Shown here one piece after another: positions 49,166 through 61,077 of a DNA stretch of 64,000 nt. This DNA comes from Ovis canadensis (Eukaryota > Chordata > Mammalia > Artiodactyla > Bovidae): NCBI RefSeq assembly GCF_042477335.2, contig NC_091264.1:31745386-31809385 (forward strand), in the 5' to 3' direction. The position numbers and the translations under genes are program-made. The notes beneath the pieces are model-generated. The model made no database searches and was not told where the DNA came from. It was given only the letters and a program-made list of their open reading frames with translations. Each line of letters starts with the position of its first letter. Positions within the stretch are counted from its first letter, which is position 1.

Positions 49166-49429
49166 TTTTAAAAAACCATCGAAAGATAGAAAACAAAAAC
49201 CTTCCACCAAGTTGTTGTATCAGACAGCCTTGAGGGGAAATTTCAAAAAACATAGAGGAAAATAGAGCCTTATAGTGCTTTGTAGGCTGTCACAGAGCCA
49301 AGGAACAGATGGAGAGCCATTCCATGCATGTCACAAAGTTGTTATGACCTTGCTCCTACATGCTGGCTAACAGCACAGAAGAGGAAAATGCACTACTTAG
49401 AAATATTGCTGCAAAAGTCTAAAAAAAAA

Positions 49430-49782
49430 ACTGGCAAATTAAATCTAATACTCTTTTTAAAACGATGTGTCATAAACAATTAGGATTTACTCCCAAAATT
49501 CATGGATGGTTTAATCTCATGTAATTCATCAAAATAAGTCAGAAGACTTGCACATCTATTTCCATCTTTGGCTGTATGGAAAGCTAGATGCAAAAATAAC
49601 ATTAGATATAAGTTAACATCTGTTCTTGTTTTTTAAAATTTCAAGCCACAGATAGCATATTTAAAAATGAAATTATAATGCTGTTCTCTTTTAAAGTCAC
49701 TGAGTTAAAATAGTAAAGTCTCTACCATTTAGCATTATTCTGGAAACTGTAGCTGAAATAATACTGTAAGAAAACAAAAGTT
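49430..49782 (+). repeat. Old L1 ORF2 remnant
   Basis: caaattaaatctaatactct, then ggatttactcccaaaattca and ggtttaatctcatgtaattc match diverged L1 ORF2 text. Confidence 0.5.
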
Positions 49783-49897
49783 GGACTTCTCTGGTGGTCC
49801 AATGGTTAAGAATCCACCTGCCAATGCAGGGGACACAGGTTCGATCCCTGCTCAGGGAAGATTCCACATGCCAGGGTAACTACTGAGCACACTAAGG
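49783..49897 (+). repeat. CHR-type SINE, 3'-truncated
   Basis: ggacttctctggtggtccaa, then gacacaggttcgatccctgc and gattccacatgccagggtaa. Confidence 0.8.
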
Positions 49898-50689
49898 GGA
49901 TGGGGGAGAGAGGATCTCGGCCAAACATGCTGAGACATCACCCCTCCCTAGGACCTGTGAGAGAAGGTGGGATGAGGCTGCGGTGGTATCCCCTCCACTG
50001 AAATGGGGAGGGGTTATTCCTCCTCAAAACTCCCTTTGGTCTCTGAACTCACCTGGGTTTAGCTGTTGAAGCCCCTGGTCACCTGGGAGTGTGGGTGCCT
50101 GGATGTGGCTCTTCCTTCTGAGGGAAAGGCACAGCTGTCAGCTCTTCCTGCTTCTACCTTCACTAACCACGCTGCTGCTTCAGGCATGCTCCCAGGACAC
50201 CTGCAGAACAGAGTGGGGTTTCCCCAAAGGCTCTCAAATGAATTAAAACAGGACAGTATTTAAATGAATTCCAAGGCAGCCTCTGCACCCAAGAAAATTC
50301 ACTTGGTGTCTATTTTCCAGCCCAAATAACTCACAAATGCATCTCCTTCTGAAAAGTTAAACAACAAGAACCTTCACTGCTATGTCCACTGTAGTAGTCT
50401 CTAACACTTGGAACAATGTCTGGCACTTAGTAGGTACTCAATAACTTAATGACCATTCTCAGAGGGGGGAAGTGTGTCAGGTAATGCAGAAAAGGCCTCA
50501 TATTAATGATTTTATTGATTACAAATTAATAAGAAAAAGATAGCAATAAAAATAAACAAGGAAAAAGGTAGACAAGGAAGCACAGTAGAAAATTCGGCTA
50601 ACCAGTAAACAAGATTGTTTTATGTTGTTAAGGACAGACTAAGTGTCTTAAGTGACTTGCAAAATAAAGCAAGGTATTATTTTAGTACT

Positions 50690-51080
50690 CTCAAATTGGC
50701 AAAGAATAAAGTATCATCAGTGTTGGTAAGGAAGCATAGATGGGCACAACCTTTTTAAAGAGCAGTTTGTCATTTATCAAAAACCTGAAATTGTGTTCTC
50801 TGTGGTCCCGGGGCCAGTTCTGTTTCTAGAAACATTCTCATTACCAAGCTGCACAGGTACCTGTGCAGGGAGGTTCAGTGGGGGCGTTGTTTATAATGGC
50901 AAAAAATTTATAGCTATCTGAATGTCCACGATTAGATTAGGGTGTTAGACAAACAGATTATGGGTCACTGGTTGAATAATAATACACATGGTTAAAATGA
51001 ATGGACTAGAACCATGTGAACAGACATGGAAAGATACCTGTGGTTAATTGTAGAGCAAAAAAAGCAGTTTGCAGAATAGC
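50690..51080 (+). repeat. Old L1M-type 3' region
   Basis: tataatggcaaaaaatttat, gaatgtccacgattagatta, acatggaaagatacctgtgg and gcagtttgcagaatagcatg follow the order of an L1M 3' end. Confidence 0.5.
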
Positions 51081-51085
51081 ATGTG

Positions 51086-51755
51086 TTGTGGGTTGAATGG
51101 TGTCTCCTCAAAGGATATGTTCAAGTCCTAACCCCTGGCCCCTGTGATCATGGTCTTATTTGGAAATAGGGTCTTTGCAGATGTGCAAGTTAAGAGATGT
51201 CATTCAGGTGGGCTCTGGTCCTACGTGACTGGTGACATTCTTACAAGAAGGGAAGTGATGCAGACGTGCACAGAGGGCAGATGGCTGCCTAATGGTGGAG
51301 GCAGGAAGTGGAGTGGTGTGGCTCCACACCCGGGCTTCCCTGATGGCTCAGCGGGTTAAGAATCTGCCATGCTGGAGACATAGGTTCGATCCCTGGGTTG
51401 GGAAGATCCCTGGGAGGAGGAAATGACAACTCACTCCAGTATTCTTGCCTGAAAAATCCCATGGACAGAGGTGCCTGGCGAGATACAGTCCATGGGGTCG
51501 CAAAGAGTTGGACATGACTGAGTGAACGGAGAGAGATCGCTAAGCCAAGCAATTCCAAGGATTGCCTGCACCCACCAGAAGCTGGGAGAGAGGCATGGAA
51601 CAGACTCTTCCGAGAACCTCCAGAAGGAACCAAGCTTGCCAACACCTTGATTTCACACTTCTGGCCTCCAGAACTGAGGGAGAATAAGCTTCCATTGTTT
51701 TAAGCCACCCAGCTGTGGTAATTTGTTACAGCAGTCCTGGGAAGCTAACAGAACA
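51086..51755 (+). mobile_element. Solo ERVL-MaLR (MLT1/MST-like) LTR, interrupted by a Bov-tA
   Basis: Two halves, 51086-51331 and about 51529-51755. The left half has gtgttgtgggttgaatggtg, ggtcttatttggaaataggg and tctttgcagatg. The right half has accttgatttcacacttctg, ggcctccagaactgagggag and gccacccagctgtggtaatt. It is non-coding, with no internal retroviral genes next to it. The subfamily is from memory. Confidence 0.7.
51332..51528 (+). repeat. Bov-tA SINE inside the MaLR LTR
   Basis: gggcttccctgatggctcag, B-box-like ggttcgatccctgggttggg, then gtcgcaaagagttggacatg. Confidence 0.9.
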
Positions 51756-52121
51756 GGTATGGCATTATCCCTAATGCCTCCTGTGGCCGTGCCTGCTGCT
51801 CTCTCTGTGACAAAGAGCTGCTTCAGTCCATTTTCTACCCTAACAACCACCTCCTTGGAAACAGGGAGGGACTCACTGTGTTGGTGATTTTTTTTTTTTT
51901 TTCCTGTCCGGGGACAGCCTGAGCCAGGTAAATTTGTATTTCATCTCCTTTGTCTGCTCCACCCCTCACAAACCAGTATCCTAGCAGCCTTTAGCTATGC
52001 CCCTCTGACCCCATCATCCCTTAAACTCTGAGCATCCTCAGTTGCCTCAAGTTCATGCTTTGTCTTTATGCCTCTGTCTTTTTCTATTTGCCAAGGCCCC
52101 CTTCCTTCTTAAAACCTTGTT

Positions 52122-52226
52122 GTTGTGCAGAGCCATGTGGGATCTTGGTTCCCTGACCAGGGACTGAACCTTTGGCCCCTGGGGTGGAAGCTCAGAGTCT
52201 TAACCACTGGACCACCAGGGAAATCC
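52122..52226 (-). repeat. CHR-2-type SINE with 14-base target-site duplication
   Basis: gggatcttggttccctgacc, then tcttaaccactggaccacca. It is flanked by cttaaaaccttgtt (52108-52121) and cttaaaatcttgtt (52227-52240). Confidence 0.85.
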
Positions 52227-52344
52227 CTTAAAATCTTGTTCTGAGGCGGCCTTCTTCCAAGATGCTCCTCTGCATCCCCCTTTTACCCTCACCCTGAGTT
52301 AAAAGCTTGCCTTGTGCACCCGCCCATCACACTGTGTGATGACA

Positions 52345-52600
52345 TGGTTAAGCCTAGTGGTTAGCGTAGGTTTTTCCTTTGAGCCAGGCAACAAGAGATT
52401 TGAATCTTGTGTTTGTCATCGACGTGCTGTGTGACCTTGAGCAAGTGACTTTACCTTTCTGTGCCTTCGTTGCCTCATCTGCAGAATGGGGACTGTAATA
52501 CCTACCTCACTGGGTGGTCGTAAGCATTAACACTGGTTAAAGTTCTTGGAACAGTGCCTGGCACGTCGCAAGTGGTCAGTGAGCCCTCGCTATTATTATA
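52345..52600 (+). repeat. Nearly full-length MIR SINE
   Basis: ggttaagcctagtggttagc, gctgtgtgaccttgagcaag, gcctcatctgcagaatgggg, cttggaacagtgcctggcac: the whole MIR consensus in order. Confidence 0.85.
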
Positions 52601-53464
52601 ATTATACGTTTACTTGTCTGATTCCCCCACTAAGCAGAGAGATTTAAAGGCAGTAATTGTGTTTTTCTCTCTCTGTCCCCAGTGTTTTGCAGAGTACTTG
52701 GCACATGATAGGTGCTAAATAAGTGTTTGTTGAATTAATAATGGTAATTAATGTAATTGCCGACCGGGATCCCAGGTTGGGCTTTGACCTCCACTCTGCT
52801 GGTTCCACATTACGCAGGGGCTAGTGAACCCTCCTCGGAGCAGCGGGTGTTTCCTGAGCATCTCCAGTGGGCAAGGCAATCACAGTGGAGGTGGTGGAAG
52901 AGTGGACGATTAGATCCTGACCTCAGGGAGCTGACAATCTAGTGGGGAAAGCAGTTGAAGCTTATGAAATGTTAACAGCTTTAGGTCTTAATAACCATTT
53001 GTGGGGGCAACAGAAGACTGTGGATTCAGAGTTCACTGTTTCAGTCCTTGTTTTCCAGATTCCTTTTAGAGTTTCTTTTTAATAGTGAAATGTAGACCTG
53101 GAGGCTTCGTCTGATTTAGATTTGTTTTTTTTTTTTTTTCAGGTATCCTTTCCTCAGTAGGCACATAACATTTGGGTGTCTCTCTGGAATTAGCAGCTAT
53201 CAGTAATCACTGCCAGATCCATTATTTCATTGGGGGGGCTATAAAATGGTGATATTCTATTTATCAGTTTGAGACTTTTTTGAAGATCAGTTGCCCCTCA
53301 TTAACTGTTTGGTTACTGAGAGATACAGCTGTTCAAGAAAGGGAAAGTAAATGCTTCTTGACCAGTTTTTAAAAGAACAAGTTGATTTTCTAGCATCCTT
53401 CAAAGGTGTCATTTTGGGCTCTGTAGAAAAAAATTTTTTTAAATTTTATGATTTGGCATTACTG

Positions 53465-53872
53465 GGGTTTTTAAAACTTTTTTATTGGAGTATAGTTGAT
53501 TTATAACGTGTTTCAGAAGTACAGCAAAATGAGTCAGTTATACATATATCCCCTCTTTTTAAGATTCTTTTCCCATATAGGTCATTACAGAGTATTGAGT
53601 AGATTTCCCTGGGCTATACAGGAAGTTCTTATTAATAATCTATTTTATATATAGTAGTGTGTATGTGTCTTTCACTTTTCACTTTCATGCATCGGAGAAT
53701 GAAATGGCAGCCCACTCCAGTGTTCTTGCCTGGAGAATCCCAGGGACAGGGGAGTCTGGTGGGCTGCCACCTATGGGGTCGCACAGTCTGACATGACTGA
53801 AGTGACTTAGCAGCAGTAGTGTGTATATGTCAGTCACAATTTCCCAGTTTATCTCTCCCCTTGGGCTCTTTT
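53465..53872 (-). repeat. Artiodactyl L1 3' end, split by a Bov-A
   Basis: ttattggagtatagttgatt, cagttatacatatatcccct, gggctatacaggaagttctt, continuing after the Bov-A as gtcacaatttcccagtttat. Confidence 0.7.
53670..53814 (+). repeat. Bov-A SINE monomer with 17-base target-site duplication
   Basis: ttcacttttcactttcatgc through to gactgaagtgacttagcagc. It is flanked by agtagtgtgtatgtgtc (53653-53669) and the same word with one change (53815-53831). It lies inside an L1 3' end. Confidence 0.92.
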
Positions 53873-53931
53873 TTTTTTTTTTTAACATCATTATGAATTC
53901 ATAGATTTTCAACTCATCCGATGTGTTAAGG

Positions 53932-54141
53932 GACTTCCCCGGTGACTCAGACAGTAAAGAATCTGCCTGCAATGCAGGAGACTCAGGTTCAGTCCCTGGG
54001 TCTGGAAGATCCCCTGGAGAAGGGAATGGCAACCCACTCCAACATTCTTGCCTGGAGAATTTTATGGACAGAGGAACCTGGCGGGCTATAGCCCATGAGA
54101 TCCCCAAAACTCAGACACGACTAACACACACATCACCCACA
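53932..54141 (+). repeat. Bov-tA SINE with perfect 11-base target-site duplication
   Basis: acttccccggtgactcagac through to ctcagacacgactaacacac. It is flanked by atgtgttaagg at 53921-53931 and 54142-54152. Confidence 0.93.
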
Positions 54142-54170
54142 ATGTGTTAAGGCCGAGTGGTTTTTAACCC

Positions 54171-55432
54171 TTCAGTTCAATTCAGTCGCTCAGTCGTGTC
54201 CGACTCTTTGCGACCCCATGAATTGCAGCATGCCAGGCCTCCCTGTCCATCACCAACTCCCGGAGTTCACTCAAACTCACCTCCATCGAGTCGGTGATGC
54301 TATCCAGCCATCTCATCCTCTGTCGTCCCCTTCTCCTCCTGCCCCCAATCCCTCCCAGCATCAGAGTCTTTTCCAATGAGTCAACTCTCCGCATGAGGTG
54401 GCCAAAGTATTGGAGTTTCAGCTTTAGCATCAGTCCTTCCAAAGAACACCCAGGACTGATCTCCTTTAGAATGAACTGGTTGGATCTCCTTGCAGTCCAA
54501 GGGACTGTCAAGAGTCTTCTCCTCACAGTTCAAAAGCATCAATTCTCTAGCGCTTAGCTTTCTTCACAGTCCAACTCTCACATCCATACATGACTACTGG
54601 AAAAACCATAGCCTTGACCAGACGGACCTTTGTTGGCAAAGTAACATCTCTGCTTTTGAATATGCTGTCTAGGTTGGTCATAACTTTCCTTCCAAGGAGT
54701 AAGCGTCTTTTAATTTCATGGCTGCAGCCACCATCTGCAGTGATTTTGGAGTCCCCCAAAATAAAGTCTGACACTGTTTCTACTGTTTCCCCATCTATTT
54801 CCCATGAAGTGATGGGACCGGATGCCATGATCTTCATTTTCTGAATGTTGAGCTTTAAGCCAACTTTTTCTCTCTCCTCTTTCACTTTCATCAAGAGGCT
54901 TTTTAGTTCCTCTTCACTTTCTACCATAAGGGTGGTGTCATCTGCATATCTGAGGTTATTGATATTTCTCCCAGCAATCTTGATTCCAGCTTGTGCTTCT
55001 TCCAGCCCAGCGTTTCTCATGATATACTCTGCATAGAAGTTAAATAAACAGGGTGACAATACACAGTCTTGACGTACTCCGTTTCCTATTTGGAACCAGT
55101 CTGTTGTTCCATGTCCAGTTCTAACTGTTGCTTCCTGACCTGGATATAGGTTTCTCAAGACAGGTCAGGTGGTTTGATATTCCCATCTCTTTCAGAATTT
55201 TCCACAGTTTATTGTGATCCACACAGTCAAAGGCTTTGGCATAGTCAATAAAGCAGAAATAGATGTTTTTCTGGAACTCTCTTGCTTTTTTGATGATCCA
55301 GTGGATGTTGGCAATTTGATCTCTGGTTCCTCTGCCTTTTCTAAAACCAGCTTGAACATCAGGGAGTTCACGGTTCACGAATTGCTGAAGCATGGCTTGG
55401 AGAATTTTGAGCATTACTTTACTAGCAGTATG
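54171..55432 (-). mobile_element. BovB LINE, 5'-truncated (reverse transcriptase and 3' end)
   Basis: Minus-strand BovB starting at the terminal ttcagttcaattcagtcgct (54171). Reverse-transcriptase frames: 55450-55121 (FCFIDYAKAFDCVDHNKLW, AGFRKGRGTRDQ), 55158-54547 with an intact LRYADDTTLM active site at about 54948, and 54526-54182. Frameshifts join the three frames, so no protein is made. About 1.26 kb of a 3 kb element. Confidence 0.92.
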
Positions 55433-56284
55433 ATTAGCATTTATTTGCATTTATGTTTCTAATTTGCATTCATTAGGTTACTGGTGCATTGGAACTTCTT
55501 ATATTTATTAATCATTTATATCTGTTTTGAGAAAACATGCTATTTTGACCACATCACTATGAGAATTTTAGTGGTTGTTGCGATTGATTTGTAACTGCAC
55601 ATCAAGGCCAGCAGCCCCTCTTCTGTCCATTGCTAGAAACCATTTTCCTAATTGGTCGTTTGCCATTGAGAGTTGTTTACAACCTCTATTTTATGGAGTC
55701 AGATATTTTCCTTCATAAAGCAAAGAATTTTCCAGTCCCCCCTCACTGAGGCCTAATGGGATCAGAAAGCTGAACCCTAAGAGTTTACCTCCAGGCATTG
55801 GTTGGCGTCTAAACATTCACTGTGTTATCCTCACCTAACTATAGTCGGGTCCCTTGAGGCCAGAGGCCTGCCTCATTCCAGCACAGTCTGGATCCGTTTT
55901 TACTGAGACAGACTTGTTCTGACTGTCTTTCCTGTGAAGGTGGGAAGTGACTGAAATGATGAGCAGCTGCTAATCCGAGCACTGCCTGGAGGTTCCCGGG
56001 GCAGCCGGCCATAGTGTGGTCCCAGCAGTCGACTGCTGCCCGCCCCGTGGAGCCCCGCTCAAGTGACTGGCTCCATCGGGCAGCTGTGGGACAAAGCTTC
56101 AGACCTCAGGGTCTGTTCAGAAACCTCTTACCCAGATGGCAAGAGACTGAGTGGGTAGCACTTAGCAGCTCCACATGGTCTGCATGAGAGAGATGCCAAC
56201 CAAGGCTTACCCTGGCTAAGAGATGGTTGTCATGGAATGCAGTTCCTCAAAGATCTTGAGCATAACAATCGCAAGCAATAGTGG

Positions 56285-56530
56285 CTAAGAGCCCAAACTC
56301 ACATGATACTTAAGTTAATATGTGCCAGGCACTGTTCCAAACACGCTACATTGGTTAACATGTGAATTTACTTTTCGCAAGCCTAGGAGGTAGATACTGT
56401 TATTAGCACCATTTTATAGCTGCAGAAATGGAGACACCGAGAGGATAAACAGCTTGCCCAAGGTCATACACTCGGTAAGTGGGGGAGGAGAACTCGAGTC
56501 AGACAGTCTGACTCCAGACTCTGAGCTCTT
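56285..56530 (-). repeat. MIR-type SINE
   Basis: gtgccaggcactgttccaaa, ctaggaggtagatactgtta, cagcttgcccaaggtcatac, gacagtctgactccagactc. A second short MIR piece follows at about 56625-56700. Confidence 0.75.
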
Positions 56531-57499
56531 GTTGCATCTCCATCCTGCCCGTACCCAGTGGGCCAGGGGTCTTAAAGTCATGCAGCTGTTCAGACTTCCC
56601 AGAGGGCATTTTGTTGCTAGCTGGCTTTACAGATGGGGAAACGGAGGCTCGAAGAACAGAGTGACTTGCTCAGAGCTGCCTGTGCAAGTCAGATGCAGGG
56701 CTTCTGTAGGCTCACTCATTTGGCATCCAAGTCAAACTTCTTGAACCTCCTGGGAACAGAATTGCCCTTAGACAGGTATTGTACAAAGAGCGGTTGCCTT
56801 TTCCTTTGAGAGGGCCCACATCTCTGGGTCTGGTGAACAGGGGAGTCTTACTCAGGACTTTGCTGAGTGGGTGGGTGCTGCTCTTGAGGTCTCATGGTCT
56901 GAGCCTGGGCTGGCCATTTCTGGAAGATGACTTCTTTGCCCTTGCGTGAGGAGCAGCCAGCTGAGTTCCAAGAGGAGCAGGACTGCTGGGTCAGGAGTTC
57001 TGGAAAAGTCTGGTGGGAAGTGCCCCACTGTCTTCTTGCTCCTGGCCTAATGGCTCAGACCATTTTTAGATGTCAGGAAGTGTAACAGTATGGTACATTT
57101 ATCTTGATGAATAATGGAAGAGCCCAGGGAAGGTACTGTACTTTTCCTGGTGAATTATTTACCAGGAGCCTCTAATTTGAGGCTCTCCATTTTAAGTGGT
57201 CTGGATTGGGAGCATCTAGAGCCCCACTCCCCCACCCCTCCCAAGTACAGGTTAGCTGAAACCGTCCGTGTCTCGTGTTATACTGGGCAGACCTGTGACC
57301 TGTTGCCAGAGACTCTGAGTGTGGAGTCCCCGTGGCTTCTGGGTTGGCTGGCAGGAGGGGCTGGGGAAGACGTCCCTGCCAGAGATGCCCTGTGAGGGGT
57401 TTCCCTTGGCCAGAGGAGGCTGGGGTCGGTGGGGCTGGAGGCTGCTCTGCAGGCGTGGAGGATCCTTTGTGTGCTTGTCTGTGTGTGCATACATATATG

Positions 57500-57745
57500 C
57501 TCCGTGTCTTTCTTTTTCTTCTCTCTCGGACTGTGTTACTCTGTTCTCCGTTTGTCTCTGCCTATTGATCTGGGTCTCTCTGTGTGTCTCTCTCTTTCCG
57601 GCTGCCCTCCCTCCCCACTCCCTTCCCCCCTCTACCACCTCTCCCTTCCCGCATTTCTCGGTCTCCCTCCAGCCCCCCTCTTCCTCTTCTCCCTGTCTTC
57701 CTCTTTTCTTCATCAGTGTCTGCTTCTCTCCCTCTCTCTCTGCGT
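57500..57745 (+). repeat. Polypyrimidine (CT-rich) tract, ~245 bases
   Basis: Long run of C and T with few purines, partly as TCTC and CCCT words. It is a candidate for unusual (triplex) structure and a replication or alignment difficulty. No gene. Confidence 0.85.
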
Positions 57746-58710
57746 GACTGTAGAGGCCTGGGAGAGGCACCTCCTGGGATGGAGGGACAGCCAGTTCCAG
57801 ACTTAAGTGAAGCCAGATCTTGGTGCCTTCCAGACCCTGACTTAAAGATCGACAGAGTAGGCATAAAATAAACTTTAGGTCTTTGTCATTTTTTTGGCTA
57901 TCCAGTTATTGCATCAGCCACTCTTAGGGGCTTTTTTCCCCCTTCTTCTAGCTATTTGTGTATACTTTATGCTTTATAACATCCCCGCCCCCGAAAGTCA
58001 GTTATCCCCAGGCTTTAAGCATCTGGTAATGAGTTGCAAGTTTTTGGTGCTTTTAAAAATAACTTACAAGGAATGGTTTCTGTCCCTTATTCTTCAGATT
58101 ATATTTTCCTCATCTGTTGTTACTGATTTGGAGATTAAAATACATCTTCGTAGAAAAAAAAAAATCTTCTGCCATCTTTAGCCAGAATGCTTTTTTGAAA
58201 CAGCTGATTTTTCAAAAACGACATTTTTTTGCTTATTGTCATTAAAAAAAAAAGGCAAATCATCAGTGGTGCAGTTAAGAAAGAAAAGAATAAAATTGGG
58301 CTTTACCTTATTAGAGAGTTTAGATTTTAAGCCATGAAGTGAAGTTTATAAGGAGTCAAGGAAGTGTCTGATGCTTTGATTCTAATTAAGTAGCTGGCCT
58401 GCCTTCCCCCTCCCGCTCTGTCCCTTGATCTCCACCCTCCCCCAGCTGGGCAAGACTCAATTGAGTGATGCTGGAGCTGTGACCCCAGCTGCAGTAGTTG
58501 ATCCTCGCCATAAGATAGCTTTCCCCGCGGACATTTCCTCGGCCACATGTGGTAGCTGAGGGGTTGAATGAAGAGCTTTGGATGGCTGCAGCAAATCTGT
58601 CCGCAGAAGGCAGCAGGGGCCTCTGTGAAATCCCGCCCCTATACCCTCCAAGGCAGCCTAGAGGCCTGGAGGGCACCTTCACCTCTTTTTAAAAATTTTC
58701 CTGAACTTAA

Positions 58711-59040
58711 AAATTTTTTTAACTTATTTTTATATCTGGCTGTGCTGGGCCTTCATTGCTGCTCAAGGGCTTTTTCTCGTTGTGGCGAGCAGGGGCTGCT
58801 CTCTAGCTGCAGTGCAAGGCCTTCTCATTGTGGTACCTTCTCTCGTTGTGGAGCACAGGCTCTAGGCACGTGGGCCTCAGTAGTTGCGGTTCTCGGACTC
58901 TGGAGCACAGGCTCGATAGCTGTGGCGCACGGGCTTAATTGCTCCTTGTCGTGTGGGGTCTTTCCGGACCGGAGGTCGAACCCATGTCTTCTGCATTGCC
59001 AGGAGGATGTTTTTAGCCACTGGACCACCAGGGAAGTCTG
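58711..59040 (-). repeat. CHR-1-type SINE
   Basis: T-rich lead, tctggctgtgctgggccttc, ctcgttgtggagcacaggct, ccactggaccaccagggaag. Confidence 0.88.
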
Positions 59041-60037
59041 CACCGTTGCCTCTTGAAGCCAATGGCTCTCGCAAGCCACCTCTGTTTTTCTGGGTTCTTC
59101 TCTTTGTGTTTCAGGTTGAGGCTTAAAGCCTGGAGCATCTGTTTTCCTGGGTGGGTTTCCAGAAGCAGCTGTTGGCCAGACAGGTGGAGAAGGAAAGAAA
59201 GGAAGGCTGAGGGAAGGGCACTTGGAGGAGGGTGTCGGGCCGCCTTGGTCCCCGGCACATGTGTTTGGCATCGCCGCGCGTCAGCGACTGTGTGGCAAGT
59301 GCAGCCCATCGCCGCAGGCCCTGCGCGGCTCGTGCTTTCCACATCACACATAGCAGAGTGATTTCCTCACATTCCCCACTCTTGTCTGCTCCGGGAAGTG
59401 GTTTGCAGAGCACTTCTAAATATAAAAGTATGAGACTGCCTCCCTCTCTTATCCCTTTGAAACCAGCTGAAGGCCAACCTCTTTAGTCACATTTTGGGTT
59501 TGAGGGGAGGAGGATGGAGGGGAAGGGAGAAGCTGGGGGAGTGTGTGCCTGCATGCGTGTCTTCCCGGGCTCTGCTGGTCCCCAGATGCGTGGGGGGAGC
59601 CGCTCGAGGCTGGTTGCGGTGCTGGAGGGGCACACGAGAGGAGGGTGGAGGCTCAAGGACTGACTTTCAAACTGTGGGCAGGTATGTTCAGCCACTTACT
59701 TGTTTTAAAATTTTTCATTTTCTTCTTCCTTCCCCATGCCCAACAGTATGTTATTCTCCTGGGGAAAAACAGCAGGATGTAGGCAATGGCCACAGGGAAA
59801 GCACTTTGGGACATAGTGCTGAAGGGGATAAAGTGGGAAGCAGAGGGAGAGATAATGCATTTATATAGGGTAAAAATAGCCACATGTAAAACCACAGTCA
59901 CCTCTGACCAGAGCACGTACAAAGAGAGGATTTACATTAAGCAGGACGGAGCAGTTGTTGGAGGTGGCCTTGGGTAGAAGGGAATAAAATGAAAGAAATG
60001 AAGAGCAGCCAGAGTGGCAACGTGGAAAAAACACAGG

Positions 60038-60190
60038 GTCGTCCCTGGTGGTCCAGTGGTTAAGACGTCACCTTCCAGCGCACAAGGTGTGGTTGGGGAG
60101 CTAAGATCCCATGTGTCTCCTGGTCAAAAAGCTGGAACATAAAACAACAGAGCCGATAGTGTAATAAATTCAATTGAGACTTTAAAAAAA
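60038..60190 (+). repeat. CHR-2-type SINE
   Basis: gtcgtccctggtggtccagt, body gggagctaagatcccatgtg, A-rich tail at 60184-60190. Confidence 0.8.
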
Positions 60191-60596
60191 TGGTCCACAT
60201 CCAAAAAAAAAAAAGCACATAGATGTGGGAGTCAGATCTAGGGGCGGTTCCCCCACCCACCCCACCCTCACTGGGATAGCCTTGACCCCAGTTTCCGCCT
60301 CTGTGAAATGAGGCTGGTCTCAGTGGAGGGTTCTTTGGATGAGAAATAATGTGTCTATGAAATAAGGGCCGACGAGAGCAGACAGAGTGGCTAAGGCCGC
60401 ACCGACCAATGGAACGTTTTGCAGAGACAGAAGTCTGACATCTGTGCTGAGCAGTACAGTGGCCGCTAGCCACACGCAGCTCCTGAGCACTTAGAGTGTG
60501 ACTGGTGTGGTGGAGGAAATGAGCTCTCAGTTTCGTTTCATTTCAATTAAGTTACATTTGAATAGCTGCATGTGGCTAGTGGCTGCCATATTGGCT

Positions 60597-60863
60597 GCTG
60601 CTAAGTCACTTCAGTCATGTCCGACTCTGTGCGACCCCATAGACAGCAGCCCACCAGGCTCCCCCATCCCTGAGATTCTCCAGGCAAGAACACTGGGGTG
60701 GGTTGCCATTTCCTTCTCCAATGCATGAAAGTGAAAAGTGAAAGTGAAGTCGCTCAGTCATGTCTGACCCTCAGCGACCCCATGGACTGCAGCCTTCCAG
60801 GCTCCTCCATCCATGGGATTTTCCAGGCAAGAGTACTGGAGTGGGGTGCCATTGCCTTCTCTG
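60597..60863 (-). repeat. Bov-A2 SINE dimer with perfect 12-base target-site duplication
   Basis: Two reverse Bov-A units joined near 60727-60740 (gaaagtgaaaagtgaaagtg). It is flanked by gccatattggct at 60585-60596 and 60864-60875. Confidence 0.95.
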
Positions 60864-60920
60864 GCCATATTGGCTAGAACAGGTCAAAGGGATGTTTTAA
60901 CTTCTTTAAGAGGTAGGGAA

Positions 60921-61077
60921 GGGACTTCCCTGGTGGTCCAGTGGCTAAGACTGTGAGCTCCCAACGCAGGGGGGCCCAGGTTTGAGTCCTGATTGGGGAA
61001 CTAGATCCCACATGCCATAACTAAGACCTGGCACAGCCAAATTAAACAAATAAATATTTAAAAAAAAAAAAAAACAG
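60921..61077 (+). repeat. CHR-2-type SINE with poly(A) tail
   Basis: gggacttccctggtggtcca, aactagatcccacatgccat, tail of A at about 61060-61076. Confidence 0.9.
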
